Below, piece after piece: positions 36,778-44,868 of a stretch of DNA of 64,000 bases. Made by a program: the position numbers and the translations under genes. The notes under the pieces are model-generated. The model was not told where the DNA came from and did not search any database. It saw nothing but the letters and a program-made list of their open reading frames with translations. Origin of the DNA: Clostridium zeae (GTDB taxonomy: Bacteria; Bacillota; Clostridia; Clostridiales; Clostridiaceae); contig NZ_BMBA01000001.1 in assembly GCF_017312485.1 (NCBI RefSeq), positions 1,968,658 through 2,032,657 of the forward strand. The letters are read 5' to 3'. Numbering within the stretch: position 1 is the stretch's first letter; each line of letters begins with the position of its first letter.

Positions 36778-36862
36778 AATCAAATCCGGACAAATATTAA
36801 TTCACAAATCTATCACACTCTGAATACCCTATCAATAAGAGTATTTCTAGCGGAGGCTATAA

Positions 36863-37675
36863 ATGGGGTACTATATTAAAGTAGAACCTAATGTAAAAAT
36901 TTATGTAGAAGATCTTAACCCTTGCGGGGAAAAGACAATATTATTTCTTCATGGTTGGCCTGGAAGTAATAGATTGTTTGAATATCAATTTGATAAATTG
37001 CCTGAACTTGGTTATAGGTGTATAGGTATAGATACTAGAGGCTTCGGAAATTCAGATAAGCCTTGGGATGGCTACGACTATAATACATTAGCTGATGATG
37101 TAAAGGCAGTTATCGAAACACTTAAATTAGAGAATATCACTTTAGCTGGTCATTCCACGGGGGGTGCTATAGCAGTTAGATATATGGGGCGCCATAAAGG
37201 ATATGGTGTTTCAAAACTAGCTCTTTTTGCTGCCGCTGCACCTAGTCTTATAAAGCGTCCTAATTTCCCTTACGGTCTTGATAAAGAAACTGTTTTACAG
37301 CTCATTGAAGGAACATATACTGATCGTCCTAAAATGCTTCAAGGCTTTGGAGATATATTTTTCCACAAACACATAACAGAAGAATTTGCAAACTGGTTTT
37401 TACAGCTTGGACTGCAAGCAGCAGGTTGGGCTACTGCAGCTATATCAAAAACTTGGTTAGACGAAGTACTATTTTCTGATCTAGAGGCTATCCAAGTTCC
37501 TACTCTGATTATTCATGGTATTCATGATAAGGTTGTACCTTTTTCTTTAGGAAAAATACAAAGTAAAACCATAAAGAAAGCAAAATTTATTCCTTTTGAA
37601 GATAGTGGTCATGCTACTTTTTATGATGAACGTGAAAGATTTAATAAAGAACTGGTGAAATTTATTAATAAATAA
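36863..37675 (+). CDS. Alpha/beta-fold hydrolase
   Basis: A 270-residue serine hydrolase of the haloperoxidase/enol-lactonase-like group. Visible features are the oxyanion-hole HGWPGS, nucleophile elbow GHSTGG (Ser), acid residue in IIHGIHDKVVPF and catalytic His in EDSGHATFYDE. There is no signal peptide. GGAGG lies before the ATG. The substrate cannot be inferred. Confidence 0.88.
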   Translation: MGYYIKVEPNVKIYVEDLNPCGEKTILFLHGWPGSNRLFEYQFDKLPELGYRCIGIDTRGFGNSDKPWDGYDYNTLADDVKAVIETLKLENITLAGHSTGGAIAVRYMGRHKGYGVSKLALFAAAAPSLIKRPNFPYGLDKETVLQLIEGTYTDRPKMLQGFGDIFFHKHITEEFANWFLQLGLQAAGWATAAISKTWLDEVLFSDLEAIQVPTLIIHGIHDKVVPFSLGKIQSKTIKKAKFIPFEDSGHATFYDERERFNKELVKFINK

Positions 37676-37709
37676 CTTTATTTTAAGAATTATCACTATT
37701 AAAGCACCG

Positions 37710-38148
37710 TGTTGAAATTAATTGGTTAATCATCCGACGCTCTTTAAATGAACAACTCTATAATTAAACTTATACTTTTAGGTTTAGAGTTGTTCATCCT
37801 TAATGAGCTCACGCAAAGAATTAATATGATTTTCTCATATTCCGTGGCTAAAACTGTAAACTCACTACGTTCGAACAGTACAGTTTTACTTTTTAATAAT
37901 CTATAGTTTTTATAAATATTTCATATATTAAATTTAAGAAAATAAAAATGCTATATGATCAAAAAGTAAAAAGTAAAATATATCGCCTGCCAGAATTTCT
38001 TCACATACGTTCAGAAAAGGCAGATGCGTAAAAAAATCACTAATAAAGAACGATTAGCGATTTTTTAGAGCCATTCCATCTGAAAACATCATTTAATTCT
38101 AATAGCTCGCTCATATAGCGTCTCCTGTATAACCAATTAATTTCAACA
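37710..38148 (-). repeat. Family M element, copy I, reversed and enlarged by two insertions
   Basis: Outer arms TGTTGAAATTAATTGG and CCAATTAATTTCAACA are the same as in copy B; the orientation is reversed. Insertion 1 (about 37742-37800) is a hairpin ATGAACAACTCTA/TTTAGAGTTGTTCAT placed within the GAGCGTC arm. Insertion 2 (about 37893-38068) sits where the AAACTGTA helix meets the ATGGC helix and ends with the structured motif at 37982-38067. The full element is about 439 bases. Apart from this and the terminator at 38193, 37676-38506 is AT-rich and empty. Confidence 0.82.
37982..38067 (+). promoter_or_regulatory. Second copy of the structured RNA motif with terminator
   Basis: CGCCTG (37984-37989) with CAGATGCG (38021-38028), TTCT/AGAA around TCACATACGTTC, then A-rich sequence and a terminator TCACTAAT/ATTAGCGA plus T6 (38037-38066). 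It has the same layout as 35783-35870 on the other strand. No gene follows closely; the next rightward gene starts at 38507. It lies inside repeat copy I. Confidence 0.5.
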
Positions 38149-38192
38149 ATTTTATTAAACAAAGCCTAAAAATTCAATATACTATAAAGCTT

Positions 38193-38218
38193 ATGAGTCC
38201 TTAACGGGCTCATTTTTA
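38193..38218 (+). terminator. Intrinsic terminator upstream of ccdA
   Basis: Stem ATGAGTCC/GGGCTCAT (one G-T pair) with a five-base loop followed by T5. It probably ends rightward transcripts from the hydrolase and repeat copy I. Confidence 0.7.
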
Positions 38219-38506
38219 ATTTAAAATTTATAAACTTCCACTTAATATAAAGTATAATTATCATTTAATAATGACTATACTATAATTACAGGTAATATTT
38301 ATGAAAAAAATTTATTATATACTCTATAACAGTTCTTTACATAATCTTCATAGAACTTTGCTATAATATATTACCATTACTAAAAATGGATAACTATAAA
38401 TACAAAACTACATTTAAAAATTTTGCTTGCTTAAAATTAAAATTTTTAGATATATTGGTTTACCTATAGAGTTATTCGTCTATAAATATAAAAGGAGTTG
38501 ACGTGC

Positions 38507-39211
38507 TTGGATAGAGTACCATTTTTCTTGGCATTTTCTGCAGGTTTACTATCATTTTTATCTCCCTGCGTTCTGCCATTAGTACCAGCATACGTAGGTT
38601 ATATCACTGGTTCTTCCATAAACAATAAAAAAATTCACAGATATAAAATATCAAATTTACATAAAGTACTTGGGTTTGTATTAGGATTTTCAATAATATT
38701 TATTATAATGGGGGCTTCAGCTACAACACTAGGAAAGTTAATAATCAAAAATCAAGTTTTATTCAGAAGAATTGGTGGCTCTTTGATGATAGTTTTTGGA
38801 TTACATACTATGGGAATAATTAAAATAAAAATGTTCTATTATGAAAAGAGGCTTTTATCTGCTATAAACTTTAGTAAAAGCTTTAGTCCTATATTGATAG
38901 GAATGGCTTTTGCAGCTGGATGGACTCCTTGCGTGGGACCTATATTGTCATCCATATTAATTTATTCAAGTAACCTTACTACAGTATATCAAGGCATATT
39001 TTTATTAAGTGTTTATTCTCTAGGTTTATCAATACCATTTATATTAACAGCTATGGCAATTGATAGCTTCCTGAAATTCAAAAATAATGTTTTAAAATTT
39101 TCTAAGTTCATATCGATTATAAGCGGATTACTACTTATAGTAATGGGAATTTTAGTATTTACAAATAACTTAAATACCCTAAGCAGATATGTAAACTTCA
39201 TTAACTTCTAA
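38507..39211 (+). CDS. ccdA: CcdA-type thiol-disulfide transmembrane transporter
   Basis: A membrane protein of about 234 residues with six helices that passes reducing power across the membrane. The two redox Cys are in LSPCVLPLVPAY and GWTPCVGPIL, the hallmark motifs. The start is TTG at 38507, nine bases after AAAGGAG; the other TTG at 38498 touches that site. It is followed after 39 bases by a TlpA/ResA-like thioredoxin, which CcdA should keep reduced. Confidence 0.92.
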   Translation: MDRVPFFLAFSAGLLSFLSPCVLPLVPAYVGYITGSSINNKKIHRYKISNLHKVLGFVLGFSIIFIIMGASATTLGKLIIKNQVLFRRIGGSLMIVFGLHTMGIIKIKMFYYEKRLLSAINFSKSFSPILIGMAFAAGWTPCVGPILSSILIYSSNLTTVYQGIFLLSVYSLGLSIPFILTAMAIDSFLKFKNNVLKFSKFISIISGLLLIVMGILVFTNNLNTLSRYVNFINF

Positions 39212-39250
39212 TAAATGTTATCTATAAAAAACATAAAAGGAGATTTAACA

Positions 39251-39862
39251 ATGAAAAGAGTATTTTTTATATTAGCAGTATTAGTGCTATTTAGCTTAAG
39301 TTTTTATACAGTAATGAGATACAACAAGAATAAGTCCATTAATGCCAATGCATCTGCTGACGCTAACAGTACAAAAACTACAAATCAGCTTAATCCATCA
39401 ACAGCTGCAAATTCAACTATTTCTAAAAATGAAATATTTAAAAACACATCAGATAGCAAAGCAATTGATTTCAAATTAAAAACTTTAGCAGGTAAAGAAG
39501 TTTCTTTGAGTGATTTTAAAGGCAAAAAAGTTTTTCTAAACTTTTGGGCCACATGGTGTCCTCCTTGCAGACAAGAAATGCCCGAACTAGAGAAACTCTA
39601 TGAAGAATCTAAGGATTCTGATTTGATTATTTTAACTATTAACCTAGGTGAAGATAACCAGACCGTAAAATCTTTCATGGATAAAAACAAATATAACTTT
39701 AATGTTGCTCTAGATTTAAATCAAGATGTAGCCATAAAATATAATATAGTTTCTATCCCAACATCAATTTTTATTGATGCCGATGGTAATTTGGTTTCAA
39801 AAAAGATTGGACCTATGACCCTTGAGGAAATGAAAGCCTTTGTCACATTACCAAAAAAATGA
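39251..39862 (+). CDS. TlpA/ResA-like membrane-anchored thioredoxin
   Basis: About 203 residues: one N-terminal membrane anchor (KRVFFILAVLVLFSLSFYTV), an Asn/Ser/Thr-rich linker, and an AhpC-TSA/Redoxin-type thioredoxin domain with active site WCPPC in NFWATWCPPCRQEMPELE and the cis-Pro in VSIPTSIFID. The ATG at 39251 is used because AAAGGAG lies eight bases upstream; the ATG at 39215 is open but has no such site. It works outside the membrane with CcdA in reducing extracytoplasmic disulfides, for example during spore envelope formation or cytochrome assembly (inferred). Confidence 0.92.
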   Translation: MKRVFFILAVLVLFSLSFYTVMRYNKNKSINANASADANSTKTTNQLNPSTAANSTISKNEIFKNTSDSKAIDFKLKTLAGKEVSLSDFKGKKVFLNFWATWCPPCRQEMPELEKLYEESKDSDLIILTINLGEDNQTVKSFMDKNKYNFNVALDLNQDVAIKYNIVSIPTSIFIDADGNLVSKKIGPMTLEEMKAFVTLPKK

Positions 39863-39927
39863 TATGATCAAGCTTTTTCTTTGATATAAGATACAATTAC
39901 AGTGTACATATAGAAAGAAGGTGAAAT

Positions 39928-40695
39928 ATGAATTATATAATATATGATTTAGAATTTAATCAAAAGTATATTGGTTTTCCAGAAGATGATTCAAATAATA
40001 CTTCTCGCTTGCCCTTTGAAATTATTCAAATTGGAGCATTAAAACTTAATGAAAGCTTTGAAACGCTCTCTAGCTTTAATGCTCTAGTTAAACCTAAGGT
40101 GTATCCAAATATTCACCCTTATGTAGAAAAACTGACTAAGATAAATGATGAAATTGTAAGTTCTAGTAAAGACTTCATATCTGTTTATGATGATTTTTTA
40201 AACTTCATAGGTGATGATCCTGTAGTTTTATGTGTTTGGGGTACAGTAGATATTAAAGAACTTCTTAGAAATATAGAATTCTATAGCTTAACAACTTCTT
40301 CAATTTCTAAGTATTATATAGACGTTCAAAGAAACGCCTCGTTATATCTAAAATCTCCAAATAACTCAAAGGTTGGATTAAAAACAGCCATAGAACTTTT
40401 AAATTTAAATACTGACAATGAATTTCACGATGCTTTTAATGATGCATACTATACTTCTGAAATTTTTAAAACCATCTATGATGACACTGTTAAGCCAAGT
40501 ATTTACTCTCCTACTCCTTATAGAAAAGCTACCACTCCTAAAGAAAAAGTTGATACTGTCTCTTTAATAAAGCAATTTGAAAAGATGTATGATAGAGAAA
40601 TGTCAGCTGAAGAAAAAGCAATAATAAAACTAGCCTATAATATGGGAAGAACTAGACAATTTGTAGTTCACTCGAGCTTAAAAGAAGATGCTTAA
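39928..40695 (+). CDS. DEDDh-type 3'-5' exonuclease (KapD/ERI-1-like)
   Basis: A 255-residue nuclease of the DnaQ-like superfamily. Exo I is YDLEFNQ, Exo II lies around WGTVDIKEL and Exo III is FHDAFNDAYYT with the catalytic His and Asp. A C-terminal extension of about 60 residues (YRKATTPKEKVDTVSLIKQFEKMYDREM...) is not part of the nuclease fold. KapD of Bacillus, a relative, affects the sporulation phosphorelay; whether that applies here is unknown. AAGGTG lies before the ATG. Confidence 0.82.
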   Translation: MNYIIYDLEFNQKYIGFPEDDSNNTSRLPFEIIQIGALKLNESFETLSSFNALVKPKVYPNIHPYVEKLTKINDEIVSSSKDFISVYDDFLNFIGDDPVVLCVWGTVDIKELLRNIEFYSLTTSSISKYYIDVQRNASLYLKSPNNSKVGLKTAIELLNLNTDNEFHDAFNDAYYTSEIFKTIYDDTVKPSIYSPTPYRKATTPKEKVDTVSLIKQFEKMYDREMSAEEKAIIKLAYNMGRTRQFVVHSSLKEDA

Positions 40696-40737
40696 GCGTT
40701 AAAAACGTATACAGCTTACAGCTTAGTAAATCTTTTC

Positions 40738-40766
40738 TTGCAATGAGCATTAACATAGTGTAAAAT
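40738..40766 (+). promoter_or_regulatory. Promoter of the Mn2+ riboswitch/terC unit
   Basis: TTGCAA, 17 bases, TAAAAT. Transcription would start near 40773, just ahead of the riboswitch. Confidence 0.65.
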
Positions 40767-40780
40767 ACTATATTATATAG

Positions 40781-40870
40781 TTCAGAGGTAGTAGCAAGCT
40801 GAAATACAGTGGCAAAAATCGTCAGCACGGATATAATCCCGGTTTTGCGTTTGAATTGCGATACTCTGAA
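40781..40870 (+). promoter_or_regulatory. yybP-ykoY manganese riboswitch
   Basis: P1 is TTCAGAG (40781-40787) with CTCTGAA (40864-40870). Inside are the conserved GTAGC, GTCAGCACGG and CCCGGTTTTG segments of the yybP-ykoY class. A TerC-family gene downstream is a classic target of this riboswitch. The 3' strand of P1 overlaps the 5' arm of the following terminator, so Mn2+ binding should favour read-through. Confidence 0.88.
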
Positions 40871-40925
40871 ACAATGTACATTTAGCTTTTTTATATGTAC
40901 ATTGTTTCAGGGTATCTTTTTTTTA
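40866..40925 (+). terminator. Riboswitch-controlled terminator upstream of terC
   Basis: A 16-bp stem CTGAAACAATGTACAT (40866-40881) with ATGTACATTGTTTCAG (40895-40910), followed by a T8 run after GGTATC. The first bases of the 5' arm are shared with riboswitch P1. Confidence 0.88.
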
Positions 40926-41096
40926 CTTTATTGGAACTGCCATGAAGTAAAAAACATAAAGTATAATGAAAAAGAGCTTGTCTATTTCGCAGGAAATTAT
41001 AGAATTTTCCACTTAAGTAAACTTAGTTATTTCAATAAAAGAAAAACAATCTCTACAACGCTACTTAGGACAAATTTTATTTTTAGGAGGATCACA

Positions 41097-41939
41097 ATGT
41101 CAACGAAAAAAGCACTAAAAAACTTTTTACTTATTACTTGTATTGCTCTGCTATTCTTTGTATTTCTATGGTTCGATAAGGGGTCAACAAAATCTCTTGA
41201 ATTTCTTGGTGGATATGTAATTGAACTTAGTCTTAGTGTGGACAACCTGTTTCTATTCCTTTTAGTATTCTCTAGTTTTGGAATTAAAGCAAAATATCAA
41301 GAGAGAGTACTTAAATACGGAATTTTTGGAGCAATAGTTTTACGTCTGATATTTATATTATTAGGAGTTGCTGTAGTAAGCAGATTCCAATGGATTTTAT
41401 ATATATTTGGTATCATCCTAATCGCTAGTGGTTATAAAATTCTAGCAAATAAAGAAGATGATGATGTTTCATATGAAGATAGTAAAATGCTTAAGCTTTT
41501 AAAGAAATTTATCCCTGTTACTAAAGAACTTCACGAAGAAAAGTTCTTTGTAAGAATAGATAAAGTACTTCATGCAACACCACTATTTGCAATATTATTT
41601 TTAATTGAAGGTTCAGATATATTATTTGCTATTGATTCAATACCAGCAGTTTTCTCAATAACTACAGATCCATTTATAATTTACACCTCAAACATATTAG
41701 CTATATTAGGACTTAGAAACCTTTACTTCCTACTTGAAAGACTTCAAAGTACCTTTGAATATGTCAAGTACGGTGTAGGATTTGTATTATTATTTACTGG
41801 TTTGAAACTTGCTCTTTCTTTCAAGCTACATATACCAATACTCGCATCAATATTAATCATTATAGGAATACTTGCTATTAGCGTATTATTCTCTATTTAT
41901 ATGAATAAGAAAAAAGAAGCTGAAGAAGTGGAAGTATAA
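41097..41939 (+). CDS. TerC/Alx-family membrane protein (metal export)
   Basis: About 280 residues with about eight to nine helices. FVFLWFDKGSTKSLEFLGGYVIELSLSVDNLFLFLLVF and LIEGSDILFAIDSIPAVFSIT carry the conserved Asp residues of the TerC family. Relatives such as Alx/MeeY export Mn2+ or load it into exoproteins, which matches the Mn2+ riboswitch upstream. The ATG at 41097 follows AGGAGGATCACA. A longer open frame from 40809 begins inside the riboswitch and is not credible as coding sequence. Confidence 0.92.
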   Translation: MSTKKALKNFLLITCIALLFFVFLWFDKGSTKSLEFLGGYVIELSLSVDNLFLFLLVFSSFGIKAKYQERVLKYGIFGAIVLRLIFILLGVAVVSRFQWILYIFGIILIASGYKILANKEDDDVSYEDSKMLKLLKKFIPVTKELHEEKFFVRIDKVLHATPLFAILFLIEGSDILFAIDSIPAVFSITTDPFIIYTSNILAILGLRNLYFLLERLQSTFEYVKYGVGFVLLFTGLKLALSFKLHIPILASILIIIGILAISVLFSIYMNKKKEAEEVEV

Positions 41940-41994
41940 AAAAGGCCTAAAGTAGAATTTTTCAACATATATTCTACTTTAGGCTTTTTATTTT
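41939..41994. terminator. Bidirectional terminator between terC and amidase genes
   Basis: A perfect 14-bp stem GCCTAAAGTAGAAT/ATTCTACTTTAGGC followed by T5ATT4 on the plus strand, with an A run on the other side serving the minus strand. Confidence 0.88.
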
Positions 41995-42001
41995 AGATAT
42001 T

Positions 42002-42880
42002 TTATTTTAAAGAATCCATTACTCCCTTACATAGCCCACTAGCTAATTTGTTTTGATACTCCTCTTGATTTAAAAGTTTATCCTCCTCTGGATTAGACAT
42101 AAATCCCATTTCTACTAGAACTGTTGGAACTTTAGACCAATTGAAGCCTGTTAAATCATTTCTTTCTACTAATCCCTTATTGTTCATACCTGCTGTAGCT
42201 ATTAAATCAGCTAATATGGTTTGACCATATTTTTTACTTATGTCATTTATAGCCTTTGCATAACCTACAGGAGCTGGAAATAGCATTGAAGCACCCTTTA
42301 CACTTTGGCTAGTTGAAGAATCACAATGAATTCTCACAACTAAATCAGCATTATTTTTATTTCCAACTTCTGCCCTATCTATATTTCCTGGGTTTTCACT
42401 ATCTTGAGTCTTTGTCATTACTACCGTAAATCCGTTTTGTTCAAGTAAACTTTTCAGTTTAACTGCAACTTTCATAGCCACTACGTATTCAGGTGTTTTA
42501 GTTACTATGCCTTGAGCACCACCTGGATCTTTTATCTTCATAGTATTGGAATCAGGAGAAAGCTTCTCTTGACCGCTATTTCCTTTTACAGAATGTCCAG
42601 GGTCTAAAACTATTATTTTCTTTTTAACTGGTGTTTCATGTATCTTAGTTTCTTCTTTTTTAGTTGGTACTTCTTGGGTCTTAGTCTCTTCTTTCTTATC
42701 CAGGCTTACATCTTCATTATTTTTTGTGTTATTATCCACTGATAACTTATCCTCAGTTTTATTTTCCACCTTTTCAGATGCTATATCTTTTTTTACAATT
42801 TCTTTTTTAGCTTTATTTTCACAACTAACCAATGAAAACATAAGTATTATAGATAATACCCCAATTATAACTTTTCTCAT
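42002..42880 (-). CDS. Lipoprotein N-acetylmuramoyl-L-alanine amidase (Amidase_3)
   Basis: 292 residues. The signal peptide ends in the lipobox VSC (Cys about residue 20), so the protein is lipid-anchored. A Lys/Glu/Asp-rich spacer with repeated KKEETK blocks (about residues 25-88) precedes the zinc amidase domain: VLDPGHSVKG, VVRIHCDSST and catalytic VEMGFMSNPEED. CwlD- and AmiC-like enzymes of this fold act on peptidoglycan during spore cortex maturation or cell separation; which applies is unclear. Confidence 0.92.
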   Translation of the reverse strand: MRKVIIGVLSIILMFSLVSCENKAKKEIVKKDIASEKVENKTEDKLSVDNNTKNNEDVSLDKKEETKTQEVPTKKEETKIHETPVKKKIIVLDPGHSVKGNSGQEKLSPDSNTMKIKDPGGAQGIVTKTPEYVVAMKVAVKLKSLLEQNGFTVVMTKTQDSENPGNIDRAEVGNKNNADLVVRIHCDSSTSQSVKGASMLFPAPVGYAKAINDISKKYGQTILADLIATAGMNNKGLVERNDLTGFNWSKVPTVLVEMGFMSNPEEDKLLNQEEYQNKLASGLCKGVMDSLK

Positions 42881-43042
42881 TTTTTATTCTCCCATTGCTA
42901 TGTAATTTTATATATAGATGAACCTTTTCGTATTCATTAAATACTTAATCATAATTATATATGCGTTGATTTTACGTGTCCATATTGTATTCAGCTAAAT
43001 TGCTATCTGTTGATCTGAATTTTCAGTAGTTCTATTGATACT

Positions 43043-43076
43043 TAAAGAAAAAGCACCCTAACCTGTAGAGTGCTTT
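43043..43076 (-). terminator. Terminator of the SDR (epimerase-type) gene
   Basis: On the minus strand AAAGCACTCTA pairs with TAGGGTGCTTT (one mismatch) and is followed by TTTCTTT. It lies about 60 bases after the stop. Confidence 0.78.
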
Positions 43077-43133
43077 GTTACCTATCTTTACTTCTTGATA
43101 TATTTTTATATTGACGGTGTTTGAAAATAATTT

Positions 43134-44162
43134 CTAAATCAAATTAAGTTCAACCATACTTCTAGCAGTGGCAAGAATTCCTTCGCGAGCTGGTCGCGGC
43201 TGCCACCCCAGTAGATTCTTTGCTTTAGAATTACTACAAGCTGTATTTTGTCCGAGGAAAGTGGCTGGCATCCTCAAATCTTTGATAAATACAGCAAGGA
43301 ATTTCACAAGGAAATCAGGCATCTCACGTGTGGAGACCTTGTTTGCTTTATCTCCAAGGTTTTGACGTAGAAGCTCTGCTTCTTGTTTATAAGTTATATG
43401 TTCTCCCGTTGTTGCGAGGAACCTCTCACCTACTGCTTCTTGTTTCGTCATCGCAAGCAAATGTAAATCAGCCACATCACGTACATCCACAGAATCAAAG
43501 CCCATTTTCATCAAAAACGGCATTTTTCCCATAAGCATTGTACGGATTATTTGGTTGGAATGTGAGAAGTCTTTGCCAAGAATTGGTCCCATCACAGCTA
43601 CTGGAAGGATAGTACTTAATTCCATCTGATTTTCCTTTGCAAACTTCCATGCAGCTTGTTCCGCCATTGTTTTTGAACGTTGATAAGGATCGATTTCTTC
43701 GTCCAAATTTGTCCAATCATCTTCTGTAAAAATATTTGTATGATGCTTGTGTCCTGCAAGAACTGCACCAGAAGCTGAAGTCATCACAACACGTTTCACC
43801 TTTGCTTCTTTTGCTGCTTTCATCACACGAAGTGTACCATCCACAGCCATTTTCACCATTTCATCGCCATCATCTGGTCGAGTTGCTGGAGTGGGGGAAG
43901 CTACATGAATCACATAAGTTGCCCCCATTGCAGCTTCATGCCAATTATCATCACTGGTGAGATCAGCCTTAATAAATTCTAAATCGTCAAAATTTACAAT
44001 TCCACCTGCTGAAAGCATTGATTTCACTTCATCTTGTCGCGACATTGTTCTAAGAGTTGTACGCACACCATATCCTTGTTTCAGCAACTTCAAAATAATG
44101 TTCACAGCAATATATCCACTACCGCCTGTAACTAACACTAGTTTTTTTGTTTCTGTTTTCAT
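43134..44162 (-). CDS. NAD(P)-dependent aldehyde/dihydroflavonol reductase-like SDR
   Basis: A 342-residue extended-SDR protein. N-terminal nucleotide motif VTGGSGYIAVNIILKLL (Ala replaces the last Gly of GxxGxxG), VIHVASPTP, TSASGAVLA and catalytic YQRSK. Such enzymes reduce aldehydes or ketones. The DNA is visibly richer in G and C than neighbouring genes (for example codons in CTGGTCGCGGCTGCCACCCC), and with the divergent TetR gene it looks acquired from another Firmicute. The TetR regulator probably controls it. Confidence 0.88.
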   Translation of the reverse strand: MKTETKKLVLVTGGSGYIAVNIILKLLKQGYGVRTTLRTMSRQDEVKSMLSAGGIVNFDDLEFIKADLTSDDNWHEAAMGATYVIHVASPTPATRPDDGDEMVKMAVDGTLRVMKAAKEAKVKRVVMTSASGAVLAGHKHHTNIFTEDDWTNLDEEIDPYQRSKTMAEQAAWKFAKENQMELSTILPVAVMGPILGKDFSHSNQIIRTMLMGKMPFLMKMGFDSVDVRDVADLHLLAMTKQEAVGERFLATTGEHITYKQEAELLRQNLGDKANKVSTREMPDFLVKFLAVFIKDLRMPATFLGQNTACSNSKAKNLLGWQPRPAREGILATARSMVELNLI

Positions 44163-44184
44163 TTTAATCCTTCCCCCTTTACAC

Positions 44185-44232
44185 TTGTAACGTCAGTGAA
44201 ATTATTTTATAATATATAAAAAGGATTATCAA
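44185..44232. promoter_or_regulatory. Overlapping divergent promoters of tetR and the SDR gene
   Basis: Rightward: TTGTAA, 17 bases, TATAAT (44185-44213). Leftward: TTGATA, 17 bases, TAAAAT (44232-44204). The two -10 elements overlap, so the promoters compete. TGTAACGTCAGTGAAA at 44186-44201 is a candidate TetR operator. Confidence 0.65.
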
Positions 44233-44272
44233 GTCAAAAAGCGGCTGTTGTGACAGTCAAGGAGGTTTTGTA

Positions 44273-44812
44273 ATGGCAGCAACAGATCTAGCACAGCTCA
44301 TAAAAGCAGATACTAAAGAATGTCTCACCACAGCACTTTTACAGCTTTTAGCAAAAGAAAGTTTACCTAAACTTACCGTTTCAAAAGTATGTCAACGGGC
44401 TGGTGTCAGCCGAATGGCTTTTTATCGTAATTTTGATGGACTAGAACAAATATTATACCAATACTATCAACCGAAAATTTCTGCCATCTTCACTACTATT
44501 AGCACAGAAACCAATCCAGCTATCAAATTTGATCAACAGGTTGTATTTTTTGACGAATTCGGACCGGATTTAATTTTATCGTCTAATCGCGGGTTCGAAT
44601 TTATTATTCAGGGAATTTTCACTGCCGAAATAGAAAAATATTTCTCTGCTAGCAATGACGAGTATATTTCCACCTTTATGTCAGCTGGAGTTTATGCACT
44701 TTGGAGAAAATGGATTTTAGATGGACGAAAAAAGCCATTGACTGAGCTTCATTCGCTTATACAAAAAATCAGTCTTTCTGTAAGCATAGAAAGTGCTCAG
44801 GAACAATTGTAA
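44273..44812 (+). CDS. TetR/AcrR-family regulator
   Basis: 179 residues. The N-terminal helix-turn-helix is LPKLTVSKVCQRAGVSRMAFYRNF (about residues 32-55). The C-terminal ligand domain is not specific enough to name an inducer. It is divergent from the SDR gene, with only 110 bases between them and overlapping promoters, the standard arrangement for local repression. AAGGAGG lies upstream of the ATG. Confidence 0.9.
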   Translation: MAATDLAQLIKADTKECLTTALLQLLAKESLPKLTVSKVCQRAGVSRMAFYRNFDGLEQILYQYYQPKISAIFTTISTETNPAIKFDQQVVFFDEFGPDLILSSNRGFEFIIQGIFTAEIEKYFSASNDEYISTFMSAGVYALWRKWILDGRKKPLTELHSLIQKISLSVSIESAQEQL

Positions 44813-44823
44813 GAAATAACATA

Positions 44824-44858
44824 AAAGGTGACCTCGTAATAAAACCGAAGTCACCTTT
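44824..44858. terminator. Bidirectional terminator between tetR and the AAA+ operon
   Basis: AAAGGTGAC/GTCACCTTT forms a 9-bp stem, extended by TCG/CGA. Two transcription units converge here. Confidence 0.78.
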
Positions 44859-44868
44859 CAACTTAAAA

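Noticed and set aside
40809-41096. Upstream extension of the TerC reading frame
   Set aside because: It starts inside the Mn2+ riboswitch and runs through its terminator; the real start at 41097 has AGGAGG.
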